DNA from: Clostridium sp. 1001275B_160808_H3
GTDB lineage: Bacteria > Bacillota > Clostridia > Clostridiales > Clostridiaceae
Assembly (NCBI RefSeq): GCF_015550425.1
Contig: NZ_JADNAT010000014.1
Coordinates: 29,213 to 93,212 of the forward strand
Direction of reading: 5' to 3'
DNA: 64,000 nt
Position numbers and translations under genes: made by a program. Shown here in pieces: positions 31,296 to 40,645 of this stretch (the first letter of the stretch is position 1; every line of letters starts with the position of its first letter). The notes beneath the pieces were generated by a model, which was given only the letters and a program-made list of their open reading frames with translations, was not told the origin of the DNA and searched no databases.

Positions 31296-31310
31296 TGAGG
31301 AGGGAATTCG

Positions 31311-31703
31311 ATGGCTCAAAAAGTTAAAAAGACTAGAAGAAGAAAAGAAAGAAAGAACGTTGAGCATGGTGCTGCACACATCAAATCAACTTTCAATAAC
31401 TCAATAGTTACTTTAACTGATGCGGCAGGAAATGCTCTATCATGGTCAAGCGCAGGAGCTTTAGGCTTCAGAGGATCAAGAAAGAGTACTCCATTCGCAG
31501 CTCAAATGGCAGCAGAAACAGCAGCTAAAGCAGCTATGGAACACGGATTAAAGAGTATAGAAGTATATGTAAAGGGACCAGGAGCTGGAAGAGAAGCAGC
31601 TATAAGATCTTTACAAGCGGCAGGATTAGAAGTAACTTTAATTAAAGACGTTACTCCAATCCCACACAACGGATGTAGACCACCAAAGAGAAGAAGAGTC
31701 TAG
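31311..31703 (+). CDS. rpsK: 30S ribosomal protein S11
   Basis: Platform protein near the E-site mRNA. 130 residues. The motif [20 protein letters not shown] (near 20-39) and the C-terminal [17 protein letters not shown] are conserved. It lies 15 bases after rpsM. Confidence 0.97.
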   Translation: MAQKVKKTRRRKERKNVEHGAAHIKSTFNNSIVTLTDAAGNALSWSSAGALGFRGSRKSTPFAAQMAAETAAKAAMEHGLKSIEVYVKGPGAGREAAIRSLQAAGLEVTLIKDVTPIPHNGCRPPKRRRV

Positions 31704-31726
31704 TATTCATATAGGAGGTGTAATTA

Positions 31727-32347
31727 ATGGCAAGATATACTGGAGCTACATGTAGATTATGTAGAAGAGAAGGTATGAAATTATTCCTTAAAGGGGATAG
31801 ATGTTATACAGATAAATGTGCTTTTGTTAGAAGAAGTTATGCACCAGGACAACATGGAGCAGCTAAGAAAAAACTATCTAACTATGGCGTACAATTAAGA
31901 GAAAAGCAAAAAGCTAGAAGAATATACGGAGTATTAGAAAGCCAATTCAGAGCTTACTATGAAAAGGCTGATCATATGAAGGGTATCACTGGTGAAAACT
32001 TACTTAAGTTATTAGAAATGAGATTAGATAACGTTGTTTACAGACTAGGTTATGGTGCTTCAAGAGCTGAAGCTAGACAATTAGTTAATCATGGACATTT
32101 CTTAGTAAATGGTAAGAAAGTTGACATTCCTTCATACAAGGTTTCTGTTAACGATGAAATATTAGTAACAGAAAAGAGCAGAGGAACTGAAAAATTCAAG
32201 ACATTTATTGAAAATCCAAAGACATTACCAAAGTGGTTAGAAGCAAATGTTGAAAATTATTCAGGTAAAATAGTTGCTGAGCCATCAAGAGAAGATATTG
32301 ACGTTCCAGTTAATGAAACTCTTATCGTTGAGTTATACAGCAAGTAA
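31727..32347 (+). CDS. rpsD: 30S ribosomal protein S4
   Basis: Primary 16S rRNA-binding assembly protein and, in other bacteria, a translational repressor. 206 residues. A zinc knuckle with cysteines at 9, 12, 26 and 31 marks the zinc-binding version. The S4 RNA-binding domain has [20 protein letters not shown] (near 99-118) and [10 protein letters not shown]. Located between rpsK and rpoA. Confidence 0.97.
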   Translation: MARYTGATCRLCRREGMKLFLKGDRCYTDKCAFVRRSYAPGQHGAAKKKLSNYGVQLREKQKARRIYGVLESQFRAYYEKADHMKGITGENLLKLLEMRLDNVVYRLGYGASRAEARQLVNHGHFLVNGKKVDIPSYKVSVNDEILVTEKSRGTEKFKTFIENPKTLPKWLEANVENYSGKIVAEPSREDIDVPVNETLIVELYSK

Positions 32348-32356
32348 TAGTTTAGT

Positions 32357-32391
32357 ATTTGTATTGTTAAGATTTTTCTTACAATACAAAT
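32357..32391 (+). repeat. 15-bp hairpin between rpsD and rpoA
   Basis: ATTTGTATTGTTAAGA (32357-32372) pairs with TCTTACAATACAAAT (32377-32391) with a single bulged T and a TTTT loop. It lies nine bases after the rpsD stop, with no T tract afterwards. It is probably an intra-operon stabiliser or cleavage point; not a normal terminator. Confidence 0.6.
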
Positions 32392-32449
32392 ATATAAGCA
32401 GTTGCCCTCAGAATAATGTTGCCATTTAAAATATAAGGAGGGTTTGTGC

Positions 32450-33397
32450 ATGTTAGAAATCGAAAAGCCAATAATAGAATGTATAGAAGCAAATGAAAAT
32501 GGTACTTATGGTAAATATGTAGTTGAACCATTGGAAAGAGGATATGGTATAACTCTTGGAAATGCTTTAAGAAGAATACTTTTATCATCACTTCCAGGTG
32601 CAGCTCCAACTTCAGTAAAGATAGATGGAGTACTACATGAATTTTCAACTGTACAAGGTGTTAAAGAAGATGTTACAGAAATAATCTTAAACATTAAATC
32701 TTTAGCATTAATTATGAATGGTGAAGGTCCAAAGACAATATATATAGATGCTCAAGGACCAGGAGTAGTTACAGGTGCAGATATTAAAACTGATGGAGAT
32801 GTTGAAGTTGTAAGCAAGGATCTTCATATTGCTACATTAGATGATAATGCAAAGTTATATATGGAGATTACAGTTAATAGAGGAAGAGGATATGTTACTC
32901 AAAATAAAAATAAGAGTGAAGACCTTCCATTATCAGCTATAGCTGTTGACTCAATTTATACACCAGTAAAAAGAGTTAATTTTACTGTTGAAAATACAAG
33001 AGTTGGTCAAATTACTGACTACGATAAATTAACTTTAGAAATCTGGACTAATGGAACTATAAAGATTGATGAAGCTATAAGCTTATCAGCAAAAATACTT
33101 ATAGAACATTTCAAATTATTTATGTCATTAGGAGATAGTACTAATGATGTAGAGATTATGATAGAAAAAGAAGAAGATAAAAAAGAGAAAGTACTAGAAA
33201 TGACTGTAGAAGAGCTAGATTTATCAGTTAGATCATATAACTGTTTAAAGAGAGCTGGAATAAATACAGTTCAAGAACTTGCTGGAAAATCAATGGATGA
33301 TATGATGAAGGTAAGAAATCTAGGAAAGAAATCTTTAGAGGAAGTCGAAAGAAAGCTTAAGGAATTAGGCTTAGGATTAAGACTAAACGATGAGTAA
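32450..33397 (+). CDS. rpoA: DNA-directed RNA polymerase subunit alpha
   Basis: Assembly scaffold and UP-element reader of RNA polymerase. 315 residues from the ATG at 32450, seven bases after AAGGAGGG. The N-terminal domain has [20 protein letters not shown] (near 25-44). The C-terminal domain carries the helix-hairpin-helix region [18 protein letters not shown] and [16 protein letters not shown]. Located between rpsD and rplQ as usual. Confidence 0.98.
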   Translation: MLEIEKPIIECIEANENGTYGKYVVEPLERGYGITLGNALRRILLSSLPGAAPTSVKIDGVLHEFSTVQGVKEDVTEIILNIKSLALIMNGEGPKTIYIDAQGPGVVTGADIKTDGDVEVVSKDLHIATLDDNAKLYMEITVNRGRGYVTQNKNKSEDLPLSAIAVDSIYTPVKRVNFTVENTRVGQITDYDKLTLEIWTNGTIKIDEAISLSAKILIEHFKLFMSLGDSTNDVEIMIEKEEDKKEKVLEMTVEELDLSVRSYNCLKRAGINTVQELAGKSMDDMMKVRNLGKKSLEEVERKLKELGLGLRLNDE

Positions 33398-33411
33398 GGA
33401 GGTAAATCCAC

Positions 33412-33753
33412 ATGGCAGGTTATCGTAAATTAGGTCGTCCTACTGACCAAAGAAGAGCTATGCTAAGAAGCCTTGTTACAAGCTTTTTAAAGCATGGTAA
33501 AATAGAAACAACTGAAACAAGAGCAAAAGAAACAAGAAAATTAGCTGAAAAGATGATCACTTTAGCAAAAAGAGGTGACCTTCACGCTAGAAGACAAGTT
33601 TTAGCTTTTGTAAATGAAGAAGAAGTAGTTCAAAACCTATTTGACAATGTTGCTCCAAAGTACGCAGAAAGAAATGGTGGATACACTAGAATGTACAAAA
33701 AGGGTCCAAGAAGAGGGGACGGAGCAGAAGTTGTTATACTTGAATTAGTATAA
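33412..33753 (+). CDS. rplQ: 50S ribosomal protein L17
   Basis: Exit-tunnel rim protein, 113 residues: [20 protein letters not shown] and the C-terminal [20 protein letters not shown] are signatures. It is the last gene before the superoperon terminator. Confidence 0.97.
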   Translation: MAGYRKLGRPTDQRRAMLRSLVTSFLKHGKIETTETRAKETRKLAEKMITLAKRGDLHARRQVLAFVNEEEVVQNLFDNVAPKYAERNGGYTRMYKKGPRRGDGAEVVILELV

Positions 33754-33759
33754 TATACA

Positions 33760-33793
33760 GGGGATTAAGTTAATAACTTAGTCCCCATTTTTA
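33760..33793 (+). terminator. Terminator of the S10-spc-alpha superoperon
   Basis: GGGGATTAAGTT (33760-33771) pairs with AACTTAGTCCCC (33775-33786) with one wobble and a 3-base loop, followed by ATTTTTAC. Confidence 0.9.
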
Positions 33794-33845
33794 CATATTC
33801 AAATTTAAATATTATATAAGATCTTATAAATTTATTATAAAGTAA

Positions 33846-33873
33846 TTGTAATTAAGCAAATGTATATTATAAT
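33846..33873 (+). promoter_or_regulatory. Putative promoter of the ecfA1-ecfA2-ecfT-truA unit
   Basis: TTGTAA at 33846-33851 and a perfect TATAAT at 33868-33873, spacer 16. It lies 95 bases before ecfA1. Confidence 0.5.
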
Positions 33874-33928
33874 ATTCTTATGTTAAATGTATATACACTA
33901 ATAAGTTTTTATATAATATTTAAGATAT

Positions 33929-33952
33929 AAGTTAAGCGATAAGTTAAGCGAT
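33929..33952 (+). repeat. Two perfect 12-bp tandem repeats before ecfA1
   Basis: AAGTTAAGCGAT occurs twice in direct succession (33929-33940, 33941-33952), immediately followed by the ribosome binding site AAAAGGAGGG. It may be a recent slippage duplication or a paired regulator site in the 5' untranslated region. Confidence 0.8.
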
Positions 33953-33968
33953 AAAAGGAGGGCTATAT

Positions 33969-34814
33969 ATGAAAGAAACAATGATTAAATGTAATGATGT
34001 ATCTTTTAAATATAGAGCACATGAGGGAGAAGAGGAAAGATACGCTGTAAATGGCGTTAGTTTTGAAGTTGAAAAGGGTGAATTCTTAGTAGTTTTAGGT
34101 CATAATGGATCAGGGAAATCTACTATAGCTAAGCATATGAATGCGTTACTTATGCCTTCTGAAGGCACTGTAATTGTAGATAGTTTAGATACATCGGATC
34201 CTAATAATTTATGGAAAATAAGAGCAAAGGCTGGAATGGTTTTTCAAAATCCTGATAACCAGTTAGTAGCAACTATAGTTGAAGAAGATGTTGCTTTTGG
34301 ACCCGAAAATCTAGGTGTTCCTCCAGAAGAAATAAGAAAAAGAGTAGATGAAAGTTTAAAAAAAGTTGGAATGTATGAATATAGAAGACATGCACCTCAT
34401 TTGCTTTCAGGTGGACAAAAGCAAAGAATTGCGATAGCTGGAATTTTAGCTATGAAGCCAGAATGCATAATTTTTGATGAGCCTACTGCAATGTTAGATC
34501 CTTCAGGAAGAAGAGAAGTATTAAATAATATTAAAGAAATAAACGAGAAATATGGGATTACTATAGTTCTTATAACTCATTATATGGATGAAGCAGCACA
34601 GGCAGATAGGGTACTTGTTATGGATGATGGAAAGATAATTTTGGAGGGAAAACCAAGAGAAGTGTTTTCTAATGTAAAGCAAATGAAGGACATCGGTTTA
34701 GATGTTCCTCAAGTTACTGAACTTTGTTATGAATTAAAGAATAACGGTATAAATATAGATACAAATATTTTAAATGTAGATGAAATGGTGGATGCGTTAT
34801 GTCAATTAAAATAG
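33969..34814 (+). CDS. ecfA1: ECF transporter ATPase A1
   Basis: One of the two ATPases of an energy-coupling factor (vitamin/metal uptake) transporter. 281 residues. Walker [10 protein letters not shown] at 44-52, Q-loop [12 protein letters not shown] signature [13 protein letters not shown] and Walker [14 protein letters not shown], in that order. The gene overlaps ecfA2 by 16 bases, indicating coupled translation. Shared ECF modules of Firmicutes lie after rplQ just as here; the substrate-binding S components are encoded elsewhere. Confidence 0.96.
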   Translation: MKETMIKCNDVSFKYRAHEGEEERYAVNGVSFEVEKGEFLVVLGHNGSGKSTIAKHMNALLMPSEGTVIVDSLDTSDPNNLWKIRAKAGMVFQNPDNQLVATIVEEDVAFGPENLGVPPEEIRKRVDESLKKVGMYEYRRHAPHLLSGGQKQRIAIAGILAMKPECIIFDEPTAMLDPSGRREVLNNIKEINEKYGITIVLITHYMDEAAQADRVLVMDDGKIILEGKPREVFSNVKQMKDIGLDVPQVTELCYELKNNGINIDTNILNVDEMVDALCQLK

Positions 34815-35659
34815 AGAACTTAGTACATGTATATATGCCAAAGTCCCCTTTTGAAAAAGTGGCTTTAAATAATGTTAATATAGAGATAAATGAAGGTGAA
34901 TTTGTTGCACTTATTGGTCATACGGGATCGGGCAAATCAACGTTAATTCAACATATGAATGGATTGCTTAAGCCCACATCAGGAAGAATAATAGTTGATG
35001 GGGAAGACATTACAAAGGAAGGTGTAAGGCTTACTGATATTAGAAAAAAGGTAGGGTTAGTATTCCAATATCCAGAATATCAATTATTTGAAGAAACTAT
35101 AGAAAAAGATATAGAATTTGGGCCAAGAAATCTAGGTTTATCCGATGAAGAGATAACAAAAAGAGTAAAAAGGTCTATGGAAATGGTGGGGCTTGATTAT
35201 GATACTTATAGAAATAAGTCTCCATTTGATTTAAGTGGAGGGCAGAAGAGAAGAGTAGCGATAGCAGGTGTAATTGCTATGGAACCTAAAGTCCTTATAT
35301 TAGATGAGCCAACAGCAGGTTTAGATCCAAAAGGTAGAGATGATATTCTAAATCAAATAAAGATATTACATGATGAATATAAAATGACTATAATATTAGT
35401 TAGCCATAGCATGGAGGATGTAGGTAAGCTTGCTGAAAGAATAATAGTTATGAATAAGGGAGCGGTAGCTTTAGAAGGAGCACCGGCTAAAGTATTTAAG
35501 GAAGTTGAAACATTAGAAAATATAGGTCTTGCAGTTCCACAAGTAACTTACCTTATGCGAGAATTAAAAAGAAGAGGATTTAATGTTTCAGATGAAGTTT
35601 ATACTATAGAGCAAGGAAAAGAAGAGCTATTAAGAATATTAAAGGAAGTTAAGAGCTAG
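34799..35659 (+). CDS. ecfA2: ECF transporter ATPase A2
   Basis: Second ATPase of the ECF module, 286 residues. Walker [10 protein letters not shown] near 40-48, Q-loop [22 protein letters not shown] (partly), signature [14 protein letters not shown], Walker [14 protein letters not shown], and H-loop SHSMEDV. It overlaps ecfA1 by 16 bases and is followed 11 bases later by ecfT. Confidence 0.96.
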   Translation: MSIKIENLVHVYMPKSPFEKVALNNVNIEINEGEFVALIGHTGSGKSTLIQHMNGLLKPTSGRIIVDGEDITKEGVRLTDIRKKVGLVFQYPEYQLFEETIEKDIEFGPRNLGLSDEEITKRVKRSMEMVGLDYDTYRNKSPFDLSGGQKRRVAIAGVIAMEPKVLILDEPTAGLDPKGRDDILNQIKILHDEYKMTIILVSHSMEDVGKLAERIIVMNKGAVALEGAPAKVFKEVETLENIGLAVPQVTYLMRELKRRGFNVSDEVYTIEQGKEELLRILKEVKS

Positions 35660-35670
35660 GGGGAGCAAAA

Positions 35671-36474
35671 ATGATAAAAGATATAACTATAGGTCAATAC
35701 ATACCAGGTGAAACTTTTGTTCATAAGTTAGATCCTAGAACAAAGATACTATTATCAATATTATTTATTATATCCTTATTTGTCGTAGATAAGTTTATTG
35801 GATATATATTAATTGTTGGGTTTTTAGCATTAACAGTATATATTGCTAAATTGCCACCTAGATATTTATATAAGGGATTAAAGCCTGTATTTTTTCTTAT
35901 AATATTTACTGCGGTTTTAAATATTTTTATGATTAAGGGAACAGCAGATACACTAATATTTGAGCTAGGATTTTTGAAAGTATATGAAGAAGGATTAAGA
36001 ACAGCTGCATTTATGGCATTAAGACTTATCTTCTTAATAATGGGTACATCTGTACTGACATTAACAACATCACCAATCGAACTAACAGATGGTATAGAAA
36101 GACTATTAAGGCCAATTGGTAAAGAAATAGCTCATGAACTTGCAATGATGATGACGATAGCATTAAGATTTATACCAACATTAATGGATGAAACAGATAA
36201 AATAATGATGGCACAAAAAGCAAGAGGAGCGGATTTTGAAACTGGCGGAATAATTCAAAAGGCAAAAAGTCTGATACCATTATTAGTACCACTATTTATT
36301 AGTTCATTTAGAAGAGCTGATGAACTTGCAATGGCAATGGAAGCTAGAGCTTATAGAGGTGGCAATGGAAGAACAAGAATGAAACAGCTGAAATTTACAA
36401 ATAGAGATGCTATAGCATTTGCTGTATTTTCTATTTTATTTGTAGGAAGTTTATTGGTTAGATTTGCTATTTAA
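35671..36474 (+). CDS. ecfT: ECF transporter transmembrane subunit T
   Basis: Membrane scaffold that couples the ATPases to exchangeable S components. 267 residues with about five to six hydrophobic helices, e.g. ILLSILFIISLFVV, YILIVGFLALTVYI and AIAFAVFSILFVGSLLV. Two cytoplasmic coupling-helix signatures are visible: AQKARGADFETGG and EARAYRGGNGRTRM, each with the Ala-Arg motif of EcfT. Confidence 0.95.
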   Translation: MIKDITIGQYIPGETFVHKLDPRTKILLSILFIISLFVVDKFIGYILIVGFLALTVYIAKLPPRYLYKGLKPVFFLIIFTAVLNIFMIKGTADTLIFELGFLKVYEEGLRTAAFMALRLIFLIMGTSVLTLTTSPIELTDGIERLLRPIGKEIAHELAMMMTIALRFIPTLMDETDKIMMAQKARGADFETGGIIQKAKSLIPLLVPLFISSFRRADELAMAMEARAYRGGNGRTRMKQLKFTNRDAIAFAVFSILFVGSLLVRFAI

Positions 36475-36501
36475 GTAATATGAGCAAAGGTGATTAAAAA
36501 T

Positions 36502-37236
36502 ATGAGAAATATTAAACTAACTTTAGAATATGATGGAACAAATTATTTAGGATGGCAAAAGCAAAAGATAGGAGCAACAATTCAAGAAACATTAGAAGAG
36601 GCTATTAGCCTCTTAACTAATGAAGCGGTTGAGGTTATCGGAAGTTCAAGAACAGATGCTGGAGTTCACGCAAGAGGATTTGTAGCTAATTTTAAAACCA
36701 ATAGTAAAATACCATCAGAAAAATTTAGAGAAGCTATTAATTATAGATTACCTAATGATATAGTAATTTTAAAATCTGAGGAAGTAGAAGAAGATTTTCA
36801 TTCAAGATATAGTGCAAAAGGGAAGACTTATTCTTATTCTATATTAAATAGAGATGTTAATTCTGCAATAGGAAAAGATTATGTGTATCATGTAAAGCGT
36901 AAATTAGATATAGGAGATATGAAAGAATCATGTAAATACTTTATAGGAACTAAAGATTTTATGGCATTTAAGAGTAGTGGAAGTTCGGTAAAGACAACTG
37001 TAAGAACAATATCAGATTTACATATAGATGTACAAAATGACGTAATAAAAATTTATGTTACTGGTGATGGCTTTTTATATAATATGGTAAGAATAATAGT
37101 TGGAACATTAATAATGGTGGGATCTAATAAAATTGATCCAATAGAAGTGCAAAATATAATACACAGTAAAGATAGAAAAAAAGCCGGAATATGTGTCCCA
37201 GCAACTGGCTTAGTATTAGAAAAAGTTTATTATTAG
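36502..37236 (+). CDS. truA: tRNA pseudouridine(38-40) synthase TruA
   Basis: Modifies uridines 38-40 in the tRNA anticodon arm. 244 residues from the ATG at 36502; an in-frame GTG at 36490 lies in the ribosome binding site and is rejected. The catalytic aspartate is in [12 protein letters not shown] (near 50-61); other family segments are DGTNYLGWQ and [16 protein letters not shown]. It is placed after ecfT, as in many Firmicutes. Confidence 0.96.
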   Translation: MRNIKLTLEYDGTNYLGWQKQKIGATIQETLEEAISLLTNEAVEVIGSSRTDAGVHARGFVANFKTNSKIPSEKFREAINYRLPNDIVILKSEEVEEDFHSRYSAKGKTYSYSILNRDVNSAIGKDYVYHVKRKLDIGDMKESCKYFIGTKDFMAFKSSGSSVKTTVRTISDLHIDVQNDVIKIYVTGDGFLYNMVRIIVGTLIMVGSNKIDPIEVQNIIHSKDRKKAGICVPATGLVLEKVYY

Positions 37237-37254
37237 AATATAACAATGATTTTA

Positions 37255-37306
37255 AATAATTAGTTTAAATAATTAGTTTAAATAATTAATTAAAATAATT
37301 ACTTAA
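37255..37306 (+). repeat. Four 13-bp tandem repeats upstream of the rplM promoter
   Basis: AATAATTAGTTTA is repeated twice exactly (37255-37267, 37268-37280), then twice with changes (AATAATTAATTAA 37281-37293, AATAATTACTTAA 37294-37306). The phase runs on into AATAGTTGACA, so the -35 box falls where a fifth unit would be. AT-rich and phased like an UP element. Confidence 0.75.
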
Positions 37307-37311
37307 AATAG

Positions 37312-37340
37312 TTGACACGCCCGTAAGCGTGTATTATAAT
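37312..37340 (+). promoter_or_regulatory. Perfect-consensus promoter of rplM-rpsI
   Basis: TTGACA at 37312-37317 and TATAAT at 37335-37340 with a 17-base spacer: full consensus. The spacer region contains an inverted repeat, ACACGC (37315-37320) and GCGTGT (37327-37332), overlapping the -35. Confidence 0.88.
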
Positions 37341-37369
37341 AATGTATGTTTGTTAGAATAATTTATGTA

Positions 37370-37440
37370 TATAAGATCCACTAGCCCCGGGTCTTGACAT
37401 AAAAGCAGTACTTAATAAGTAAAGCACAAATGTAAGTTCA
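37370..37440 (+). promoter_or_regulatory. L13-type leader before rplM
   Basis: The 5' untranslated region has AGATCC (about 37375-37380) pairing with GGGTCT (about 37390-37395), around a C-rich loop, followed by further AG-rich segments before the GGGAGGG ribosome binding site. L13 leaders are known upstream of rplM in Firmicutes, with this kind of hairpin. I assigned it by position and stem sequence only. Confidence 0.55.
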
Positions 37441-37453
37441 GGGAGGGAAAAAC

Positions 37454-37888
37454 ATGAAATCATACATTGCTAAAGCACAAGAAGTTGAAAGAAAATGGTA
37501 TGTTGTTGACGCTGCTGGAAAGCCACTAGGAAGAGTTGCTAGCCAAGTTGCATCAATTTTAAGAGGAAAAAATAAACCAACATTTACACCAAATGTTGAC
37601 TGTGGAGATTTCGTTATCGTAATCAATGCAGAAAAGGTTGTTTTAACTGGTAAGAAGTTAGATCAAAAATTAATGAGAAAGCACAGCTTATATCCAGGTG
37701 GATTAAAAGAGACTCCATACAGAGAAGTATTAGCAAAGAAGCCTGAATTCGCTTTCGAAGAAGCTGTAAGAAGAATGCTTCCAACAGGAGTTTTAGGAAG
37801 AAAAATGCTTAAGAAGCTAAAAGTATATAGAGGTACTGAGCACGGACATGATGCTCAAAAACCAGAAGTACTTGAATTAAAGTACTAA
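37454..37888 (+). CDS. rplM: 50S ribosomal protein L13
   Basis: Early assembly protein of the large subunit, 144 residues. The central motif [20 protein letters not shown] (near 77-96) and [29 protein letters not shown] (partly, near 107-135) are diagnostic. It starts seven bases after GGGAGGG and is co-transcribed with rpsI. Confidence 0.97.
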   Translation: MKSYIAKAQEVERKWYVVDAAGKPLGRVASQVASILRGKNKPTFTPNVDCGDFVIVINAEKVVLTGKKLDQKLMRKHSLYPGGLKETPYREVLAKKPEFAFEEAVRRMLPTGVLGRKMLKKLKVYRGTEHGHDAQKPEVLELKY

Positions 37889-37914
37889 TACGCGCTCGGG
37901 AGGAGGAATAAAAA

Positions 37915-38307
37915 ATGGCAAAAGTTCAATACATGGGTACTGGAAGAAGAAAAAAATCAATCGCAAGAGTTAGACTTGTACCAGGAAACGGTAAAGTAGT
38001 TATAAATAATAGAGAAATAGAAAACTATTTCGGTTTAGAAACTTTAAGAATGATAGTTAACCAACCATTAGTTTTAACTGGAACTAAGGATAGATTTGAC
38101 GTTTTAGTTAACGTTCACGGTGGTGGATTCACAGGTCAAGCTGGAGCTATCAGACACGGAATAACTAGAGCTTTAGTAAAAGCTGACGAAAACTTAAAGC
38201 CAGAATTAAAGAAGGCAGGTTTCGTAACTAGAGATCCAAGAATGAAAGAAAGAAAGAAATACGGTCTTAAAAAGGCAAGAAGAGCTCCACAATTCTCAAA
38301 GAGATAA
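37915..38307 (+). CDS. rpsI: 30S ribosomal protein S9
   Basis: Its C-terminal tail touches P-site tRNA. 130 residues with [20 protein letters not shown] near the N-terminus and the extended basic end [20 protein letters not shown] then FSKR. Last gene of the rplM unit. Confidence 0.97.
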   Translation: MAKVQYMGTGRRKKSIARVRLVPGNGKVVINNREIENYFGLETLRMIVNQPLVLTGTKDRFDVLVNVHGGGFTGQAGAIRHGITRALVKADENLKPELKKAGFVTRDPRMKERKKYGLKKARRAPQFSKR

Positions 38308-38322
38308 TATATGGAACTTCAA

Positions 38323-38360
38323 AAATCCCACAAACCTTATGGTTGTGGGATTTATTTTTT
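38323..38360 (+). terminator. Terminator after rpsI
   Basis: AAATCCCACAAACC (38323-38336) pairs with GGTTGTGGGATTT (38341-38353) with one bulged A and a TTAT loop, followed by ATTTTTTT. Confidence 0.92.
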
Positions 38361-38423
38361 TTATTTTAATTTATAATAGTGTTAAACTTTTGAAGCTAGA
38401 AAGAGTGAGAATTATAGGGATAG

Positions 38424-38700
38424 AAACTATATGAGACAATATCAGAAGAGATTCTTTTTATATATGAAAAAGATAGTGAAATGAATATATGCATTTTTAC
38501 TGTTATTCCAAAAGAAATGTAAGAAAAATTAACAGAAGATGTTAGAACCAAGTTTGTTCATATAGGATGCAAGTAGCGAAAGGTTTATACAAATAGGAGA
38601 AATGTTAGTAAGAATTTTTACAGTTTATTGTTATAGCAAATGAAAAGAAAAAGGTGCTTTGGAGAGCTTAATTGGCTTATAGAGCATAGTGGTAATTGGA
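38424..38700 (+). pseudogene. Possible decayed gene between rpsI and the phosphate transporter
   Basis: From 38424 one frame reads a plausible soluble-protein stretch (KLYETISEEILFIYEKD, then SEMNICIFTVIPKEM) and stops at 38520; it resumes as EKLTEDVRTKFVHIGCK and stops again, with further Lys/Arg-rich coding-like sequence after. Neither a start codon with a ribosome binding site nor an intact frame is present. I do not recognise the family. The rest of the 590-base gap between rpsI and the next gene (38308-38900) shows only the rpsI terminator and AT-rich sequence. Confidence 0.3.
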
Positions 38701-38900
38701 AATATAGATAATATAAGCTAGAGATTAACTTCAGCTAATATATCTTAAAAACATAAAAGTTCAAATTAAGAATATAAAAACTAAATAAAGTAAGTTTTAC
38801 TATATTAAAATCATGTTAAAAATATATTTAATTACTTAACAAATGTAAAAAAATATTGTAAACTAAAAATGTAAAAATAATGTTGAAAAGGAGAATAACT

Positions 38901-40517
38901 TTGGAATCATTAAAGGTTATTATACAGTTACTTGGCGGACTAGGTCTATTTATTTATGGTATGAAAATAATGGGAGACGGCTTAGAAAATGCTGCTGGTG
39001 ATGGATTAAAGTCAATTCTTGAAAAAGTAACTAAAAATCCAATTATAGCTGTTATAGTGGGAGCAATAGTTACAGCAGTAATACAAAGTAGTAGCGCTAC
39101 AACTGTAATGGTAGTTGGATTTGTAAATGCAGGGCTAATGAATTTAGCTCAAGCGGCAGGGATTATAATGGGTGCCAATATAGGTACTACAATTACTGCA
39201 CAATTAGTTGCATTTAAATTAGATCAGATTGCTCCATTATTTGTTTTTGTAGGGGCGTTTATGGTTATGTTTGCTATGGGTAAAAAGAGAAAAGACATAG
39301 GTAACATAATATTAGGTTTCGGTATACTATTTGTTGGAATGGGGCAAATGAGTGCTGCAATGAAACCTTTAACTGCTTCACCTATTTTCAATAATATCTT
39401 ATCAACAGTAGGAGATAAGTGGTATTTAGGAATTATAGCAGGAGCAGTTATAACAGCTATTCTACAAAGTTCATCAGCAACTACAGGGATTTTAGTAGCT
39501 TTAGCAACTGCAGGAGCAATTAATATATATGATGCCCTTCCTATAGTATTTGGATGTAATATAGGCACATGTATTACTGCAATGCTTGCATCAGTTGGTA
39601 CAAATAAGACTGCACATAAAGCTGCAATTTTACATTTAATATTTAATTTAGGCGGTACGTTAATATTTATACCGGTGTTAATTAGTGGTATTTTAGGTGA
39701 TGTAGTATCAACTATAAGCCCAGAAGATGTTAGTAGACAAATTGCTAATGCTCATACAGTCTTTAATATAGTAAATACTGCAATAATGCTACCTTTAACT
39801 GGCATATTGATTAAAACTGTAAATAGAATTATTCCAGGAGATGATGAAGAGGATAAACCAGGACCAAAGTATATAGATGATAGATTATTAGAAACTCCTG
39901 TTATAGCAGCAGGACAAGTTGCTAAAGAAACATTAAGAATGGCTAAGAAAGCTAAGAAAGGATTAGCTTTAGCATTAGAAGCTTTTGAAAAAAATGATGA
40001 AAAGCTAATTAAAAAAGTTTATGACAATGAAGTTATTATAAATACATTAAATGAAGCTATCACAAATTATTTAGTTAAGCTTTCTAAATGTGACTTATCT
40101 GATAAAGAGCTAAGTATAGTAGCGGCAACATTCCATGTTATAAATGATATAGAAAGAATAGGTGATCATGCTGAAAATATAGCAGATTTAACATCACAAA
40201 AAATTTCTAAAAAACTTGAATATAGTAATCAAGCATTAGAACAAATAAATAATATGTATAATAAAACTAATGAGGCTTTACAAGTAGCTATAGATAGCTA
40301 TGCAAAAAAGGATGTAGAAAAGGCTAAAAGTATTGAAGACATAGAATCAGAAGTTGATAGATTACAAAAGAAATATAGAGAACTTCATATAAAGAGACTT
40401 TATGATGGAACTTGTAATGCATATGCAGGAGCTATATTCTTAGATTTATTAAGTAATTTAGAAAGAATTTCAGACCATTCAACAAACATAGCAGAAAGTG
40501 TTATAGAAAATAGCTAA
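38901..40517 (+). CDS. Na+/phosphate cotransporter with PhoU-like C-terminal domain
   Basis: Sodium-dependent phosphate uptake protein of the NptA/PNaS family. 538 residues, read from TTG at 38901, ten bases after AAAAGGAG; an ATG at 38880 lies upstream of that site. Two copies of the transport repeat signature are visible: TAVIQSSSATTVMVVGF and TAILQSSSATTGILVAL, in opposite halves of a membrane domain (residues about 5-310). Residues after about 340 form a helical PhoU-like cytoplasmic domain (ERIGDHAENIADL and ERISDHSTNIAES). It stands alone between terminators. Confidence 0.93.
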   Translation: MESLKVIIQLLGGLGLFIYGMKIMGDGLENAAGDGLKSILEKVTKNPIIAVIVGAIVTAVIQSSSATTVMVVGFVNAGLMNLAQAAGIIMGANIGTTITAQLVAFKLDQIAPLFVFVGAFMVMFAMGKKRKDIGNIILGFGILFVGMGQMSAAMKPLTASPIFNNILSTVGDKWYLGIIAGAVITAILQSSSATTGILVALATAGAINIYDALPIVFGCNIGTCITAMLASVGTNKTAHKAAILHLIFNLGGTLIFIPVLISGILGDVVSTISPEDVSRQIANAHTVFNIVNTAIMLPLTGILIKTVNRIIPGDDEEDKPGPKYIDDRLLETPVIAAGQVAKETLRMAKKAKKGLALALEAFEKNDEKLIKKVYDNEVIINTLNEAITNYLVKLSKCDLSDKELSIVAATFHVINDIERIGDHAENIADLTSQKISKKLEYSNQALEQINNMYNKTNEALQVAIDSYAKKDVEKAKSIEDIESEVDRLQKKYRELHIKRLYDGTCNAYAGAIFLDLLSNLERISDHSTNIAESVIENS

Positions 40518-40523
40518 AAATAT

Positions 40524-40572
40524 AAAAATCTCTAGTATAGGATATTAAATCCTAATACTGGGGATTTTTTTA
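40524..40572 (+). terminator. Terminator after the Na+/phosphate cotransporter
   Basis: An imperfect stem built from AAAATCTCTAGTATAGG and CCTAATACTGGGGATTTTTT, apex near 40545, followed by a T run. Confidence 0.75.
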
Positions 40573-40645
40573 TTAGAAAGAAAAATCAATAATATGGACA
40601 TAATATTTTTACAAGTACTTTTATAAATATTATGGAGGCAAACAA

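Noticed and set aside
33754..33968. A riboswitch upstream of the ECF genes
   Set aside because: I looked for conserved vitamin-riboswitch boxes (for example cobalamin or thiamine type) and saw none. The gap has only a terminator, a promoter and a short tandem repeat.
37735..37910. A gene in the antisense of rplM
   Set aside because: The minus-strand frames here only mirror rplM codons and have no start signals.
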